From the NCBI GenBank assembly GCA_017999915.1, contig JAGNKX010000017.1, forward strand, positions 102,004 to 134,326: DNA of 32,323 nucleotides, written 5' to 3'. The translations under genes were made by a program, and so were the position numbers. This DNA is from Spirochaetota bacterium (GTDB lineage Bacteria > Spirochaetota > UBA4802 > UBA5550). Shown here piece by piece: positions 1-7,642 of the stretch (position 1 is its first letter; each line of letters opens with the position of its first letter). Under the pieces are notes generated by a model. That model saw only the letters and a list, made by a program, of their open reading frames with translations, made no database searches and was not told the DNA's origin.

Positions 1-655
1 GGACGACGACGCCCTCGCTGTCTTCACCGTCCTCGGCCAGCTCAATGATGCCTTTTGCGCTGGTGGTGGCGTCGTTAAGGCGCTTGTCGTTTCCCTGGAC
101 CGCGACGCCGGCGATGGCTTCGCCGTCCTCGGCCAGCTCAACGATGCCCTTGTATACGGTGGTGGCGTCGCGGAGCCGCTTATCGTTGGCCTGTACCACG
201 GCGCCCGCCGTATCGGCGCCGTCGTCCGCGAGCTTGCAGATGCCATGGGAATTGACCGTGGCATTGTGGAGGCGCTTATCATTGCCGGTCACCGCGGCAT
301 TTTCCTTGTACATGCCGTCGGGGCAGAGCTTTACTATGCCGAAATTGCCGACGGTGGCTTCCTGGATCCGTGAATCGTTCGCCTGGACAACGACGCCGGC
401 CTTGTTCTCCCGGTTGTGGGCGAGGCGGACGATGCCCGGCTTCAGGTCGGTGGCCGGCGCGAGGCGTGAGTCGGAGGCCTGGACAACGAGGTTGTTCCTG
501 GTGTCGCCGTCTTCAGCGAGCTGGACAATGCCCTTGAATATGGTCGTGGCGTCGCGGAGGCGCCGGTCATTGGCCTGCACGGCGATGCCGGGAGCGTCGT
601 CGCCGTCCTTGGCGAAGCGGACAATGCCCGCCTGGAAAATCGAGGCGTAGGGAGT
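1..655 (-). repeat. Tandem 96-bp coding repeats (32-residue tail-fibre units)
   Basis: Seven consecutive units of about 96 bp encode the tail-fibre repeats of the minus-strand gene. At DNA level the units are diverged, with recurring blocks such as GCCGAGGACGG and CAGGCCAACGAC when read on the minus strand. One unit (around residues 390-420) has drifted most, with LCPDGMYKENAAV in place of LAEDGxxxxGVVV. The array may continue past the window edge. Confidence 0.85.
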
Positions 656-1534
656 CAGCTCCCCTATGTTATGGGTATGGAAGGGGCTGAAGGGAGCGGC
701 CGATATCTCCAGGTGGGCGAGCTGAACCCCGTATTTTCCCTCCGGGTATTTCACGCTCTTCGCCTCGATGCGGATGTACCGGGTCGGCCTGATGTCGGTG
801 TTCCAGAAATATTTTTTCAGCACCTGGGGCGTGAAGTTCTTTTCCTCCAGGAGGGGCATCCAGACGTTGTTGTCGGAGCTGGTCTCAATGTAAAAGTTCT
901 CCGGAAATCCCTTCGCGGCGGAGCCGAGAATGATCCGGTTGACGTGAAATATCTTGCCCAGGTCGATGAAGAGGGATTCCTTTGATGACTGGGACTTCAA
1001 TTCCGATTCCCATGTCTTTTCCGGATCCTCGACAAGAAGGTTCCCGGTGTCCCGTGACGGAGAGGAAAGGCTGGTCGCCTTTATCTCGCTCGCCCCGGCG
1101 ATGCCGGTGCGGACCCGTCCGATTTCAGAATAGAATTTTCCCTCCTGCTGGCGGCTGGTGATGATGAGTATCTTCAGGTAGCGCACCAGGGTGAGGGGGA
1201 TATCCAGCCGGTAGGTGTCGGAATCAAGGACCAGTTTTTTTTCGATATGAAGGATCATCCAGTACTGGCCGTCGAGGCTTCCTTCAAAACGAATATCTAC
1301 GGGAAAAGTCCTGTCTCCGTTGGGAGACGCCGTTAGCTCGATGTAGTCGATGGTGACGTTGTTTTGGAGATCGAGGATGATGTACTCGGGAATGTTTTCG
1401 TCGCTTTTCCTGCTGCACCAGTGGCCGCTGTCGCGGAGGATGTTAAAGACGGAAAATGATTCATGCTGCTCGCTCGATACGGCGTGTATCTTGCAGTCGT
1501 GATCTTTCTTATGGCTGATGTTGATGTATTCCAT
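1..1534 (-). CDS. Discoidin-like / phage tail-fibre repeat protein (3' end beyond window)
   Basis: One open frame runs from ATG at 1534 off the window edge (511 codons seen, no stop). Upstream in the same frame there is no other ATG, GTG or TTG before the first stop. AGGTG sits 6 bases before the start. Residues about 25-135 and 145-280 look like two F5/8 type C (discoidin) beta-sandwiches, with segments such as PEYIILDLQNNVTIDYIEL and TRYIRIEAKSVKYPEGKYG. A linker with HTHNIGELTPY follows. From about residue 294 there are seven tandem 32-residue repeats of the pattern ATxxxKGIVxLAEDGxxxxGVxVQANDxRLxD, the last cut by the window edge. This repeat is typical of phage tail fibres and collar adhesins. 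Discoidin domains usually bind carbohydrate or lipid surfaces. The combination suggests a surface or fibre-like adhesin, but no signal peptide or transmembrane segment is visible and the C-terminus is missing. Function is inferred; the reading frame is certain. Confidence 0.85.
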   Translation of the reverse strand, partial: MEYINISHKKDHDCKIHAVSSEQHESFSVFNILRDSGHWCSRKSDENIPEYIILDLQNNVTIDYIELTASPNGDRTFPVDIRFEGSLDGQYWMILHIEKKLVLDSDTYRLDIPLTLVRYLKILIITSRQQEGKFYSEIGRVRTGIAGASEIKATSLSSPSRDTGNLLVEDPEKTWESELKSQSSKESLFIDLGKIFHVNRIILGSAAKGFPENFYIETSSDNNVWMPLLEEKNFTPQVLKKYFWNTDIRPTRYIRIEAKSVKYPEGKYGVQLAHLEISAAPFSPFHTHNIGELTPYASIFQAGIVRFAKDGDDAPGIAVQANDRRLRDATTIFKGIVQLAEDGDTRNNLVVQASDSRLAPATDLKPGIVRLAHNRENKAGVVVQANDSRIQEATVGNFGIVKLCPDGMYKENAAVTGNDKRLHNATVNSHGICKLADDGADTAGAVVQANDKRLRDATTVYKGIVELAEDGEAIAGVAVQGNDKRLNDATTSAKGIIELAEDGEDSEGVVV

Positions 1535-1640
1535 TATGGCACCTGGGTAAAGTGTCGTGCAGGGCGCGATGCCTGTACGCGCGGAATCCGGCTGGGCCCA
1601 TACCGGGCCGGGGTGGACGGATTCCGTCTTTTGTGCATTG

Positions 1641-1668
1641 ATTATTATGGACCTTCACAACCTGTCAA
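1641..1668 (-). promoter_or_regulatory. Putative sigma70-type promoter for the discoidin/fibre gene
   Basis: Read on the minus strand: TTGACA (1668-1663, 6/6 match), 16-bp spacer, AATAAT (1646-1641, 5/6 match). Transcription would begin near 1634, giving a leader of about 100 nt before ATG at 1534. Confidence 0.5.
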
Positions 1669-1724
1669 ATATTTTATTCTTTAAAAGGGAGCGTCCCCCA
1701 AAGGGAATACGCCGTGCCGCGCCA

Positions 1725-2087
1725 TCAATCAGGATCGTTATAGCCACACCCTTCATAGGGAGAGAGGGGCTCGTCCCTGACCAGGTGCTTTACGTCATCA
1801 TAGTAGGGAAAATCCCTGCACATGCGCGGGCGGAAAGGATGGATGGAGCAGGTCGGGGTCCCGGCCTCGTCGGTCGTGTAGTGCTTGCAATAATAATGAT
1901 AGGGAAGGTCCTCTTCCGGTTTTTCAAACTTGAACACGAGCATGGGGAAAATAAGAAATATTTCCGAAAAGTTCGGGTCTATTTTGGGCGATTTTTTCCA
2001 GTATTCGTAGGCCGTCCGGAGCATGTCCGGCGACTCGGCGAGGCGCACGTCCTGGCAGCAGTATCCCCTTCGTTTGCAATGACCCAT
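1725..2087 (-). CDS. YkgJ-family cysteine-cluster protein
   Basis: A 120-residue protein. The frame is open further upstream to 2240, but the family start is at MGHCKRRGYCC (ATG 2087), preceded by AAGG 8 bases before it; the upstream part is low-quality sequence overlapping a repeat region. It carries the cysteine pattern of YkgJ/UPF0153 putative metal-binding proteins: an N-terminal CxxxxxCC, then YYCKHY, then TCSIHPFRPRMCRDFPYY, then a C-terminal GCGYND. These proteins are thought to bind Zn or Fe-S through the cysteines; no reaction is established. It is soluble with no signal peptide. It lies upstream of the fibre gene on the same strand with a gap of 190 bp that contains a separate promoter, so co-transcription is doubtful. 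Confidence 0.8.
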   Translation of the reverse strand: MGHCKRRGYCCQDVRLAESPDMLRTAYEYWKKSPKIDPNFSEIFLIFPMLVFKFEKPEEDLPYHYYCKHYTTDEAGTPTCSIHPFRPRMCRDFPYYDDVKHLVRDEPLSPYEGCGYNDPD

Positions 2088-2445
2088 GGTTAATACCTTA
2101 ATATTATCACTATAACGCGGGCCGGGGCCGTCCCGCTCGTCCGCCTCGTATAAGCAGAGCCAAATGCGACGTCCTGTCGCGGCTCTGCACTCGGACCTCC
2201 TGTCCAGCGCACCATGTTGACTTGGCGGAATCGGCGACATCCTTGTCGCCTGCTCGCTGGGACGGCTCCCGGCCTATTGAATTGAAAAATTTCTATATAT
2301 CGCCATGCTGCCTGAGGCGGCGGAGCAATATATAAAGAACATATCTGTAAATGCTTGACAAATTATGCAATTAAATAATTCAAATACATCAATATTTATC
2401 GGGTTTGGCCCATGGTTTTTATGAAACGGGCCCATCCCCGGATAG
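2088..2445. other. Gene-less gap with serial short hairpins
   Basis: Between the YkgJ gene and the guaB promoter I see no credible gene. The left half (2166-2250) holds three short palindromes with TCC-containing loops. The right half (2280-2445) is AT-rich and contains an isolated TTGACA at 2355 without a good -10 partner. An open minus frame at 2274-2498 has no ribosome site and no recognisable sequence. Confidence 0.6.
2166..2250. repeat. Three serial hairpins with TCC-type loops (extragenic palindromes)
   Basis: Stem GCGAC/GTCGC with loop GTCCT (2166-2180), stem GGAC/GTCC with loop CTCCT (2193-2205) and stem GGCGACA/TGTCGCC with loop TCCT (2233-2250). None is followed by a T-run. The shared loop motif suggests one repeat family; similar hairpins recur at 23249-23296. 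Confidence 0.55.
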
Positions 2446-2474
2446 TTGCAAAGTTGGTGTTTTTTTTGTATATT
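2446..2474 (+). promoter_or_regulatory. Putative guaB promoter
   Basis: TTGCAA (2446-2451), 17-bp spacer containing a T-run, TATATT (2469-2474). Transcription would start near 2481, just upstream of the guaB candidate starts. Confidence 0.55.
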
Positions 2475-2523
2475 AGTGCCAATCACTTCATCCGGCAAGC
2501 TGGTTTAGCCGGATAAATAGAGA

Positions 2524-4068
2524 ATGTTCAGCCATCATCGGAGATCCGGATTGAAATCAATAATGGGAGATAAACGATATATGGACGGTTTTTCCGCAGA
2601 AGAAATATTCACAAAGGAAAACGGCTTCGCCTACAATGACTTCATCATTTTGCCCGGCTATATAGATTTCGCGCCGGACGACGTCATCCTCGAATCCAAC
2701 CTTACCAGGAACGTCCGCATTAAAAATCCCCTGGTGTCCAGTCCCATGGATACAGTTACGGATTCGAGAATGGCCATCGGCCTTGCCCTCCTCGGCGGCA
2801 TCGGGATCATACATTATAACAATACCATCGAGGAACAGGCGTCGGAAGTCAGGAAGGTCAAGCGCTTCGAGAACGGCTTTATCAACAATCCCATCATCCT
2901 CGCTCCCGGCAACACCATAGCCGATATAGACGCCATCAAGGCGAAATACGGGTTCTCCGGCATCCCTATTACCGAAGACGGGAAGCTCAATTCCCTGCTA
3001 CTGGGGATCGTGTCGAACCGCGATATCGATTTCGAATCCGACCGCTCCAAGAAGCTCATTGATGTCATGACGACAGACCTGGTCACCGCCAAGAAGGGGA
3101 TATCCCTGAGCGAGGCGAACCAGATTTTAAAGAATTCGAAGAAAGGAAAGCTCCCTATAGTCGATGACAAGGGGCGCCTCGTCGCCCTCATGTCGCGGAA
3201 AGACCTCGTGAAGAACCGCGAGTATCCACTCGCGTCAAAGGACCCGCGCAAGCAGCTCATGGTCGGCGCCGCCATATCGACGAGGGACGAATCCCGGGAA
3301 CGCCTGGCGGCCCTCGTGGAAGCGGGCGTTAACGTCGTGGTGGTGGACGCCGCCCAGGGAAACTCGATATACGAGACCGATATGATCAAGTACATCAAGA
3401 AGAAATACCCGGATATCGAGGTCATCGGCGGAAATGTGGTCACCATGGAGCAGAGCGAGAACATCATCAAGGCGGGGGCGGACGCGCTCCGCATCGGCAT
3501 GGGCCCCGGCTCCATCTGCACGACCCAGACGACCATGGCCGTGGGCCGCGCCCAGGCGACGGCCGTGTACCGGACCGCCAAGATGGCCCGGGAATATTCG
3601 GTGCCCGTCATAGCGGACGGCGGCATTTCCACCATCGGCCACATCGCCAAGGCCCTTGCCCTGGGGGCGTCATCGGTCATGATGGGCTCCATGTTCGCCG
3701 GCACCAACGAGGCGCCGGGCGAGTACTTTTACGAGAACGGCGTGCGCCTCAAGAAGTACCGCGGCATGGCTTCCCAGGAGGCGCTGGAGGCGGGCGGCGC
3801 CAAGCGTTATTTCGCCGAGGACACCAAGATCAAGGTGGTCCAGGGCGTGTCCGGCACGGTCCTCGATAAGGGCTCCATCTTCGAATTCGTGCCGTACCTC
3901 CTTCAGGGCCTGAAACACTCATTCCAGGACATGGGGACCAGGGACATGACGGTGCTCCATGAGCGCCTCCGCGCAGGGACCCTGCGGTTCGAGCTCCGTT
4001 CTCCGTCTGCGCAGCTGGAGGGGGGCGTCCACGATATGTATTCGTACAAAGAACCGAAGTATATGTAG
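2524..4068 (+). CDS. guaB: Inosine-5'-monophosphate dehydrogenase, eukaryote-like subtype
   Basis: Catalyses NAD-dependent oxidation of IMP to XMP, the committed step of GMP synthesis in the cytosol. 514 residues from ATG 2524. Homology begins around [10 protein letters not shown], so ATG 2581 (GGGAG 11 bases before it) or ATG 2563 may be the true start. The TIM barrel is split by a CBS pair (about residues 115-232, with [17 protein letters not shown] and [18 protein letters not shown]). The catalytic loop GSICTTQ places the nucleophile at C332. The flap carries AKRYF (R428-Y429) and [14 protein letters not shown]. Glutamine follows the catalytic loop and sits in the flap (Q440), where typical bacterial enzymes have Arg and Glu. 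With [18 protein letters not shown] and the SAQLEGGVH tail, this resembles eukaryotic IMPDH more than the usual bacterial form. Confidence 0.97.
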   Translation: MFSHHRRSGLKSIMGDKRYMDGFSAEEIFTKENGFAYNDFIILPGYIDFAPDDVILESNLTRNVRIKNPLVSSPMDTVTDSRMAIGLALLGGIGIIHYNNTIEEQASEVRKVKRFENGFINNPIILAPGNTIADIDAIKAKYGFSGIPITEDGKLNSLLLGIVSNRDIDFESDRSKKLIDVMTTDLVTAKKGISLSEANQILKNSKKGKLPIVDDKGRLVALMSRKDLVKNREYPLASKDPRKQLMVGAAISTRDESRERLAALVEAGVNVVVVDAAQGNSIYETDMIKYIKKKYPDIEVIGGNVVTMEQSENIIKAGADALRIGMGPGSICTTQTTMAVGRAQATAVYRTAKMAREYSVPVIADGGISTIGHIAKALALGASSVMMGSMFAGTNEAPGEYFYENGVRLKKYRGMASQEALEAGGAKRYFAEDTKIKVVQGVSGTVLDKGSIFEFVPYLLQGLKHSFQDMGTRDMTVLHERLRAGTLRFELRSPSAQLEGGVHDMYSYKEPKYM

Positions 4069-4091
4069 GAGCGGCCACTCTGCATTATCCC

Positions 4092-4304
4092 TCCCTCCCC
4101 CCCGTCCCCCGTAGGGGGCGAGTGTGAAGATACTTTGAATATATGCTATTTGTTTGAAGAATGTCATTATTGATAAAGTGAGACAACCATTGACCGATGA
4201 TCAGGACAAGCGAAGTTTCACCACAAAGTAACAATTAATTCATTGTATAGGTTCCAGGGATAAATATTTTATCACGTGCCCCCTCGGGGGGACAGGGGGG
4301 GGGG
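4092..4304. repeat. Intergenic element A with G/C-run inverted ends
   Basis: Left arm 4092-4120 reads C-runs then CCCCCGTAGGGGGC. Right arm 4277-4304 is its imperfect reverse complement (GTGCCCCCTCGGGGGG then G-runs). About 155 bp of AT-rich sequence lie between and contain no gene. A close structural twin lies at 7643-7847. The right arm ends just before the ribosome site of the nitroreductase gene. It may act as a guaB terminator or be a MITE-like element. Confidence 0.6.
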
Positions 4305-4321
4305 TAGAGAGGAGGCCGGCA

Positions 4322-4897
4322 ATGGATTTCAGGGAAATCGTAAGAAAAAACCGGAGCTACCGGCGGTTTTATCAGGACCGTGAAATCGGCGAAGATACAT
4401 TGCGCGGCCTCGTGGACCTTGCGAGGCTCTCGCCCTCGGCTGCAAACCGGCAGCCCCTGCGCTACATCCTCTCGTGGCGGCCCGACAAGAACGCGCTCAT
4501 CTTCAAGCACCTTGCCTGGGCCGCGTACCTGGCCGATTGGCCGGGGCCCGGTGAAGGGGAGCGTCCCTCCGCCTATATTATAGTCCTGAACGACACGGCG
4601 ATCAGCAAATCGATAGACTGCGACCATGGCATTGCCGCGCAGACAATCCTCCTGGGAGCGGTGGAACAGGGTCTGGGCGGGTGCATGCTCGCCGCGATAC
4701 AAAAAGAGGGACTGCGCGCCGACCTGAAGATACCGGAACAGTATGATATCCTACTGGCACTGGCCCTGGGAAAGCCGAGGGAGACCATAACCATAGAAAC
4801 GGTGGGATCAGAAGGTGACATCCGCTACTGGCGGGACGGGGCGGCCGTGCACCACGTACCCAAGCGTTCACTGGACGACCTGATCCTGGACCTGTGA
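4322..4897 (+). CDS. Nitroreductase-family protein
   Basis: 191 residues; GGAGG at 4311-4315 is 6 bases before ATG. The N-terminal FREIVRKNRSYRRFYQ and DLARLSPSAANRQPLRYIL match the FMN-binding Arg/Ser/Asn region of nitroreductases. The mid-part AAQTILLGAVEQGLGGCMLAAI and the C-terminal LALALGKPRE are also typical of the family. Members are homodimeric FMN flavoproteins using NAD(P)H to reduce nitro groups, quinones or other substrates; the substrate here cannot be told. It probably starts a cotranscribed group with the Mut7-C gene 21 bp downstream and tadA. Confidence 0.88.
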   Translation: MDFREIVRKNRSYRRFYQDREIGEDTLRGLVDLARLSPSAANRQPLRYILSWRPDKNALIFKHLAWAAYLADWPGPGEGERPSAYIIVLNDTAISKSIDCDHGIAAQTILLGAVEQGLGGCMLAAIQKEGLRADLKIPEQYDILLALALGKPRETITIETVGSEGDIRYWRDGAAVHHVPKRSLDDLILDL

Positions 4898-4918
4898 CCC
4901 ATCGGGGATGGTTCGTCC

Positions 4919-5668
4919 ATGTACCGAGTGACCATTCGGTTTTACGAAGAGCTCAATGATTTTATTCCTCCGGTCTCACGGAAAAAAGATATCGAATTTG
5001 AATTCAAGGGACGGCGGTCCGTCAAGGACCTGATCGAGTCCTTCGGCGTGCCCCACGTCGAGGTGGACCTCATACTGGTCAACGGCGAGTCCGTGACGTT
5101 TTCGCGCATCGTCGAGGACGGCGACCGGATCAGCGTGTATCCCGTGTTCGAGAGGCTCGATATCGGGAACGTGACGAGGCTCCGTCCGGACCCGCTACGC
5201 GATCCGCGGTTCGTCCTTGACGTGCACCTCCGGAAGCTGGCGCGGCGGCTCCGCCTCATGGGCTTCGACGTGGACTACCATCCGGACCGGGACGACGACG
5301 CCCTTGCCGGCATAGCCGATCGGGACGGGCGGATCCTCCTCTCCCGGGACCGGCAGCTCATGATGCGCAAAATCGTCTCCCGGGGACTCTATGTGAGGAA
5401 CACCGATCCGGAGCTGCAGATCGTCGAGGTGCTGGAGCGCCTCGACCTGCGAAGGCTTTGCCGCCCCTTCACCCGCTGCATCGAGTGCAATGGCCTGATC
5501 GGGCCTCTTGACCCCGGACCGGCCGGCGTCATGGAACTCATACCGCCGGGGGTGCGCTCCTGGTGCAGGGAGTATTACCGCTGCGGCGGCTGCGGCAAAA
5601 TATACTGGAAGGGAAGCCATTTCGAGAAATTGATGAAACGGGTGGAAGCGATTAATAATGGCAGATAA
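4919..5668 (+). CDS. Ub-Mut7C / Mut7-C RNase-domain protein
   Basis: 249 residues in three parts. Residues 1-80 resemble the ubiquitin/ThiS-like Ub-Mut7C domain (VTIRFYEELNDFI, ILVNGESVTFSRIVEDGDRISVYPVFE). Residues about 95-175 form the Mut7-C PIN-like domain (RFVLDVHLRKLARRLRLMGFDV, ILLSRDRQLMM), with Asp residues suited to metal-dependent RNA cleavage. Residues 185-240 hold a zinc ribbon (CIEC and CGGCGKIYWKGSH). Mut7-C proteins are predicted RNases with poorly known targets. The 3' end overlaps tadA by 11 bp, so the two are probably translationally coupled. This suggests, without proof, an RNA-related role next to tRNA editing. Confidence 0.88.
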   Translation: MYRVTIRFYEELNDFIPPVSRKKDIEFEFKGRRSVKDLIESFGVPHVEVDLILVNGESVTFSRIVEDGDRISVYPVFERLDIGNVTRLRPDPLRDPRFVLDVHLRKLARRLRLMGFDVDYHPDRDDDALAGIADRDGRILLSRDRQLMMRKIVSRGLYVRNTDPELQIVEVLERLDLRRLCRPFTRCIECNGLIGPLDPGPAGVMELIPPGVRSWCREYYRCGGCGKIYWKGSHFEKLMKRVEAINNGR

Positions 5669-6119
5669 CGATTTCATGGGCCTGGCCCTTGACGAGGCCC
5701 GGGCCGCCTTCAACGCCGGGGAGATACCGGTGGGCGCCGTCGTGGTGAAAGACGGCGTTGTCATCGCCACAGGGCGCAACGAGAACCGTGAGAAGAACAA
5801 TCCCGTGCTCCACGCCGAGATCCTGGCCATCCAGAGGGCCTGCGCGGCCCTGGGGAACGAGCGCCTCACCGGGTGCGATCTCTACGTGACCAAGGAGCCC
5901 TGCGCCATGTGCGCCGGCGCCATCGTTCACGCGCGTATCCGGAAGCTTGTCATCGGCGCACGGGATTCCCGCTACGGGGCCTGCGGCACCGTGCTGTCGG
6001 TCTGCGGCAACAGGGCTCTCAACCATGTGCCGGAAATTGAATTCGGGCTCCAGGAGGAAGAGGCTGCGGCGCTGCTCAGGGATTTTTTCAAAAATCGCAG
6101 AAATAATAACGCTTGTTAG
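5658..6119 (+). CDS. tadA: tRNA-specific adenosine deaminase
   Basis: 153 residues. Deaminates adenosine 34 of tRNA-Arg(ACG) to inosine. The CDA-fold zinc site is complete: HAE (H52, catalytic E54) and PCAMCAGAI (C82, C85). The conserved substrate region GARDSRYGACGTVLSV also fits TadA rather than cytosine or guanine deaminases. ATG 5658 lies inside the end of the Mut7-C gene, with GG-rich sequence GGTGGAAGCG upstream as ribosome site. Length is normal for the family. Confidence 0.95.
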   Translation: MADNDFMGLALDEARAAFNAGEIPVGAVVVKDGVVIATGRNENREKNNPVLHAEILAIQRACAALGNERLTGCDLYVTKEPCAMCAGAIVHARIRKLVIGARDSRYGACGTVLSVCGNRALNHVPEIEFGLQEEEAAALLRDFFKNRRNNNAC

Positions 6120-6195
6120 CTTTTCCCTGATCATTTCAACATAAAATGATTAAAAATCCGGATGTAACATTCTTCTGAAAAAAATGATTTTTTTC

Positions 6196-6224
6196 TTGAT
6201 TTATATCCATATACACATTATCAA
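6196..6224 (+). promoter_or_regulatory. Possible promoter for the 6256 membrane gene
   Basis: TTGATT (6196-6201), 17-bp spacer, TATCAA (6219-6224), in AT-rich sequence just upstream of a strong ribosome site at 6244-6250. The -10 match is only moderate. Confidence 0.35.
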
Positions 6225-6255
6225 ATTAACTAATAAAATATTTAGGGAGGTTACT

Positions 6256-6621
6256 ATGAACAGTGGTGGAGGTGGTAGCATAGTCGGCACCATAATATAT
6301 CTGGCGATCATAGCCTTGATGCTTGCCGGAATGTGGAAGGTGTTCGAGAAAGCCGGTAAACCGGGATGGGCTGCGATTATTCCCATTTATAACCTGATCG
6401 TACTGCTTGATATAGTAGGTAAGCCCCTATGGTGGCTTGTGCTGTTGCTCATCCCTATCGTTAACTTTGTCATTCTCATCATTATTTCAATGGAGCTGGC
6501 CGTTTGCTTTGGGAAAAGCAAGGGCTGGGGATTCGGATTACTGGTCATCCTTCCCTTTGTCGGGTATCCAATGCTCGGTTTCGGTCCTGACAAATATACC
6601 GCACCGGCGAAGACTGCATAG
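6256..6621 (+). CDS. Small polytopic membrane protein (DUF5684-like)
   Basis: 121 residues from ATG 6256, chosen because AGGGAGG lies 5 bases upstream; the frame is open to 6184 but that extension is AT-rich leader. It begins with a glycine-rich MNSGGGGS, then about four hydrophobic segments. Hallmarks are FEKAGKPGWAAIIPIYN and SKGWGFGLLVILPFVGYPMLGFG, a pattern seen in uncharacterised membrane proteins sometimes annotated as DUF5684 or signal-peptidase-associated. Function unknown. It is a single gene between a probable promoter and a strong terminator. Confidence 0.8.
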   Translation: MNSGGGGSIVGTIIYLAIIALMLAGMWKVFEKAGKPGWAAIIPIYNLIVLLDIVGKPLWWLVLLLIPIVNFVILIIISMELAVCFGKSKGWGFGLLVILPFVGYPMLGFGPDKYTAPAKTA

Positions 6622-6632
6622 TAGATACAAGG

Positions 6633-6668
6633 CGGTATGTGCCGCGGGAACGCGGCACATACCGTTTT
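6633..6668 (+). terminator. Rho-independent terminator
   Basis: Perfect 14-bp stem (6633-6646 with 6651-6664) around loop GGAA, followed by TTTT. Ends the 6256-6621 transcript. Confidence 0.88.
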
Positions 6669-6744
6669 GAATACGCCCTTAATTCACGAACCCCTGATGT
6701 CATACGCGGTGGTATAATACCGGGACACAAAGTGGAGGAATGCA

Positions 6745-7161
6745 ATGTCAGACGTACAGAGGCCAATGATACTCACGCTCCTTGGAGTGCTGGCGATCAT
6801 CACCGGAGTGTTTTCCATCATCCGGGGAGGCTTGATGATCTTCGGCGGCATCAGCCAGCTTATGGCCGGAGTCGGGGGCATTGCCGAAATCCTGATCGGC
6901 ATCCTGAGCCTTGCGATAGGAGCGGTCGCCCTCTTCTGCGGCATCAGGGTGCTCATTGACAAGGCCGGCACCGTCGGGCTGATGCAGAAATACGCCGCGG
7001 CCCTCGTCGCCTATAACGTGATCTGGGTCGTTTTTTCAAGCCTGTCCGGCGGGAAGATAAGCTGGCTGAGCGTTATTTTCGAGATCGCCATCGGCGGCAT
7101 CACCTTTGCCATGATCAAGACGAACGAGGACATAAAGACTTATCAGGAATCAGTGCAGTAA
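6745..7161 (+). CDS. Four-helix membrane protein of unknown function
   Basis: 138 residues; GGAGG at 6734-6738 is 6 bases before ATG. Four hydrophobic helices: ILTLLGVLAIITGVFSII, a glycine-rich second and third (GISQLMAGVGGIAEILIGI, LAIGAVALFCGIRVLI), and WLSVIFEIAIGGITFAMI. The C-terminus is short and polar. No family can be named with certainty. The next small membrane gene follows after 19 bp with its own GGAGG, so the two likely form an operon. Confidence 0.75.
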   Translation: MSDVQRPMILTLLGVLAIITGVFSIIRGGLMIFGGISQLMAGVGGIAEILIGILSLAIGAVALFCGIRVLIDKAGTVGLMQKYAAALVAYNVIWVVFSSLSGGKISWLSVIFEIAIGGITFAMIKTNEDIKTYQESVQ

Positions 7162-7180
7162 TCGTTGCCGGGAGGATTGA

Positions 7181-7552
7181 ATGGCGGTTGCATCCCTTAT
7201 CTTGGGCGTATTCTCGATTATCTTTTCCTTCACCGGGCCCCTCAGTTTCATCGGCATCATAGTCGGCGCGGTGGGCATTGTCCTGGGCTCTCTTGCCCGC
7301 AAGAAGGATCCTTCCGATGTCGCCACCGGCGGACTGGTCACCTCGATCATCGGCTGCTCGGCGGCACTGATATTCAACCTTGCCTGCATCGCCTGCATCG
7401 TCGGCGGAACAAAGGCCTTTGAGGAAGCCTCCAAGAATCATAAGATGCCGCAGCTCTCCAGGTCGCTGGAGGAATTCACGAAAAGCCTGAAAGAGCTGGA
7501 GAAAGAGGCGAACAAGGAAGCGGATAAAGAGACGAAAAAGAATAAGAAATAA
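7181..7552 (+). CDS. DUF4190-like small membrane protein with charged tail
   Basis: 123 residues; GGAGG at 7171-7175 is 5 bases before ATG. Two transmembrane helices (VASLILGVFSIIFSFTGPL; VTSIIGCSAALIFNLACIA) flank GIVLGSLARKKDPSDVATGG, the pattern of DUF4190-type proteins. The last 40 residues are a Lys/Glu-rich, probably coiled-coil cytoplasmic tail. Function unknown; the pairing with the preceding four-helix protein suggests a common role. Confidence 0.72.
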   Translation: MAVASLILGVFSIIFSFTGPLSFIGIIVGAVGIVLGSLARKKDPSDVATGGLVTSIIGCSAALIFNLACIACIVGGTKAFEEASKNHKMPQLSRSLEEFTKSLKELEKEANKEADKETKKNKK

Positions 7553-7642
7553 AAGATCATTATCTGGACTTTGGTGAGCCTAATAATCAGCCAGGCTGTA
7601 AATCATACTTGCCGATGGAATCTGTAATCTGCATTATTTAAT

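Noticed and set aside
45-650. Plus-strand open frame of 201 codons with repetitive protein
   Set aside because: It is the antisense of the tail-fibre repeats; the minus-strand frame gives clear family motifs and the plus frame none.
1-650. Regular repeats that could suggest a CRISPR array
   Set aside because: The period is 96 bp, the units are diverged and in frame, and they encode protein repeats.
2088-2240. N-terminal extension of the YkgJ-type protein to 171 residues
   Set aside because: The extension covers hairpin repeats and has no family similarity; ATG 2087 has a ribosome site and matches the family start.
2814-3707. Long minus-strand frame of 297 codons
   Set aside because: It lies antisense within guaB, has low-complexity Ser/Met/Ala-rich protein and no ribosome site.
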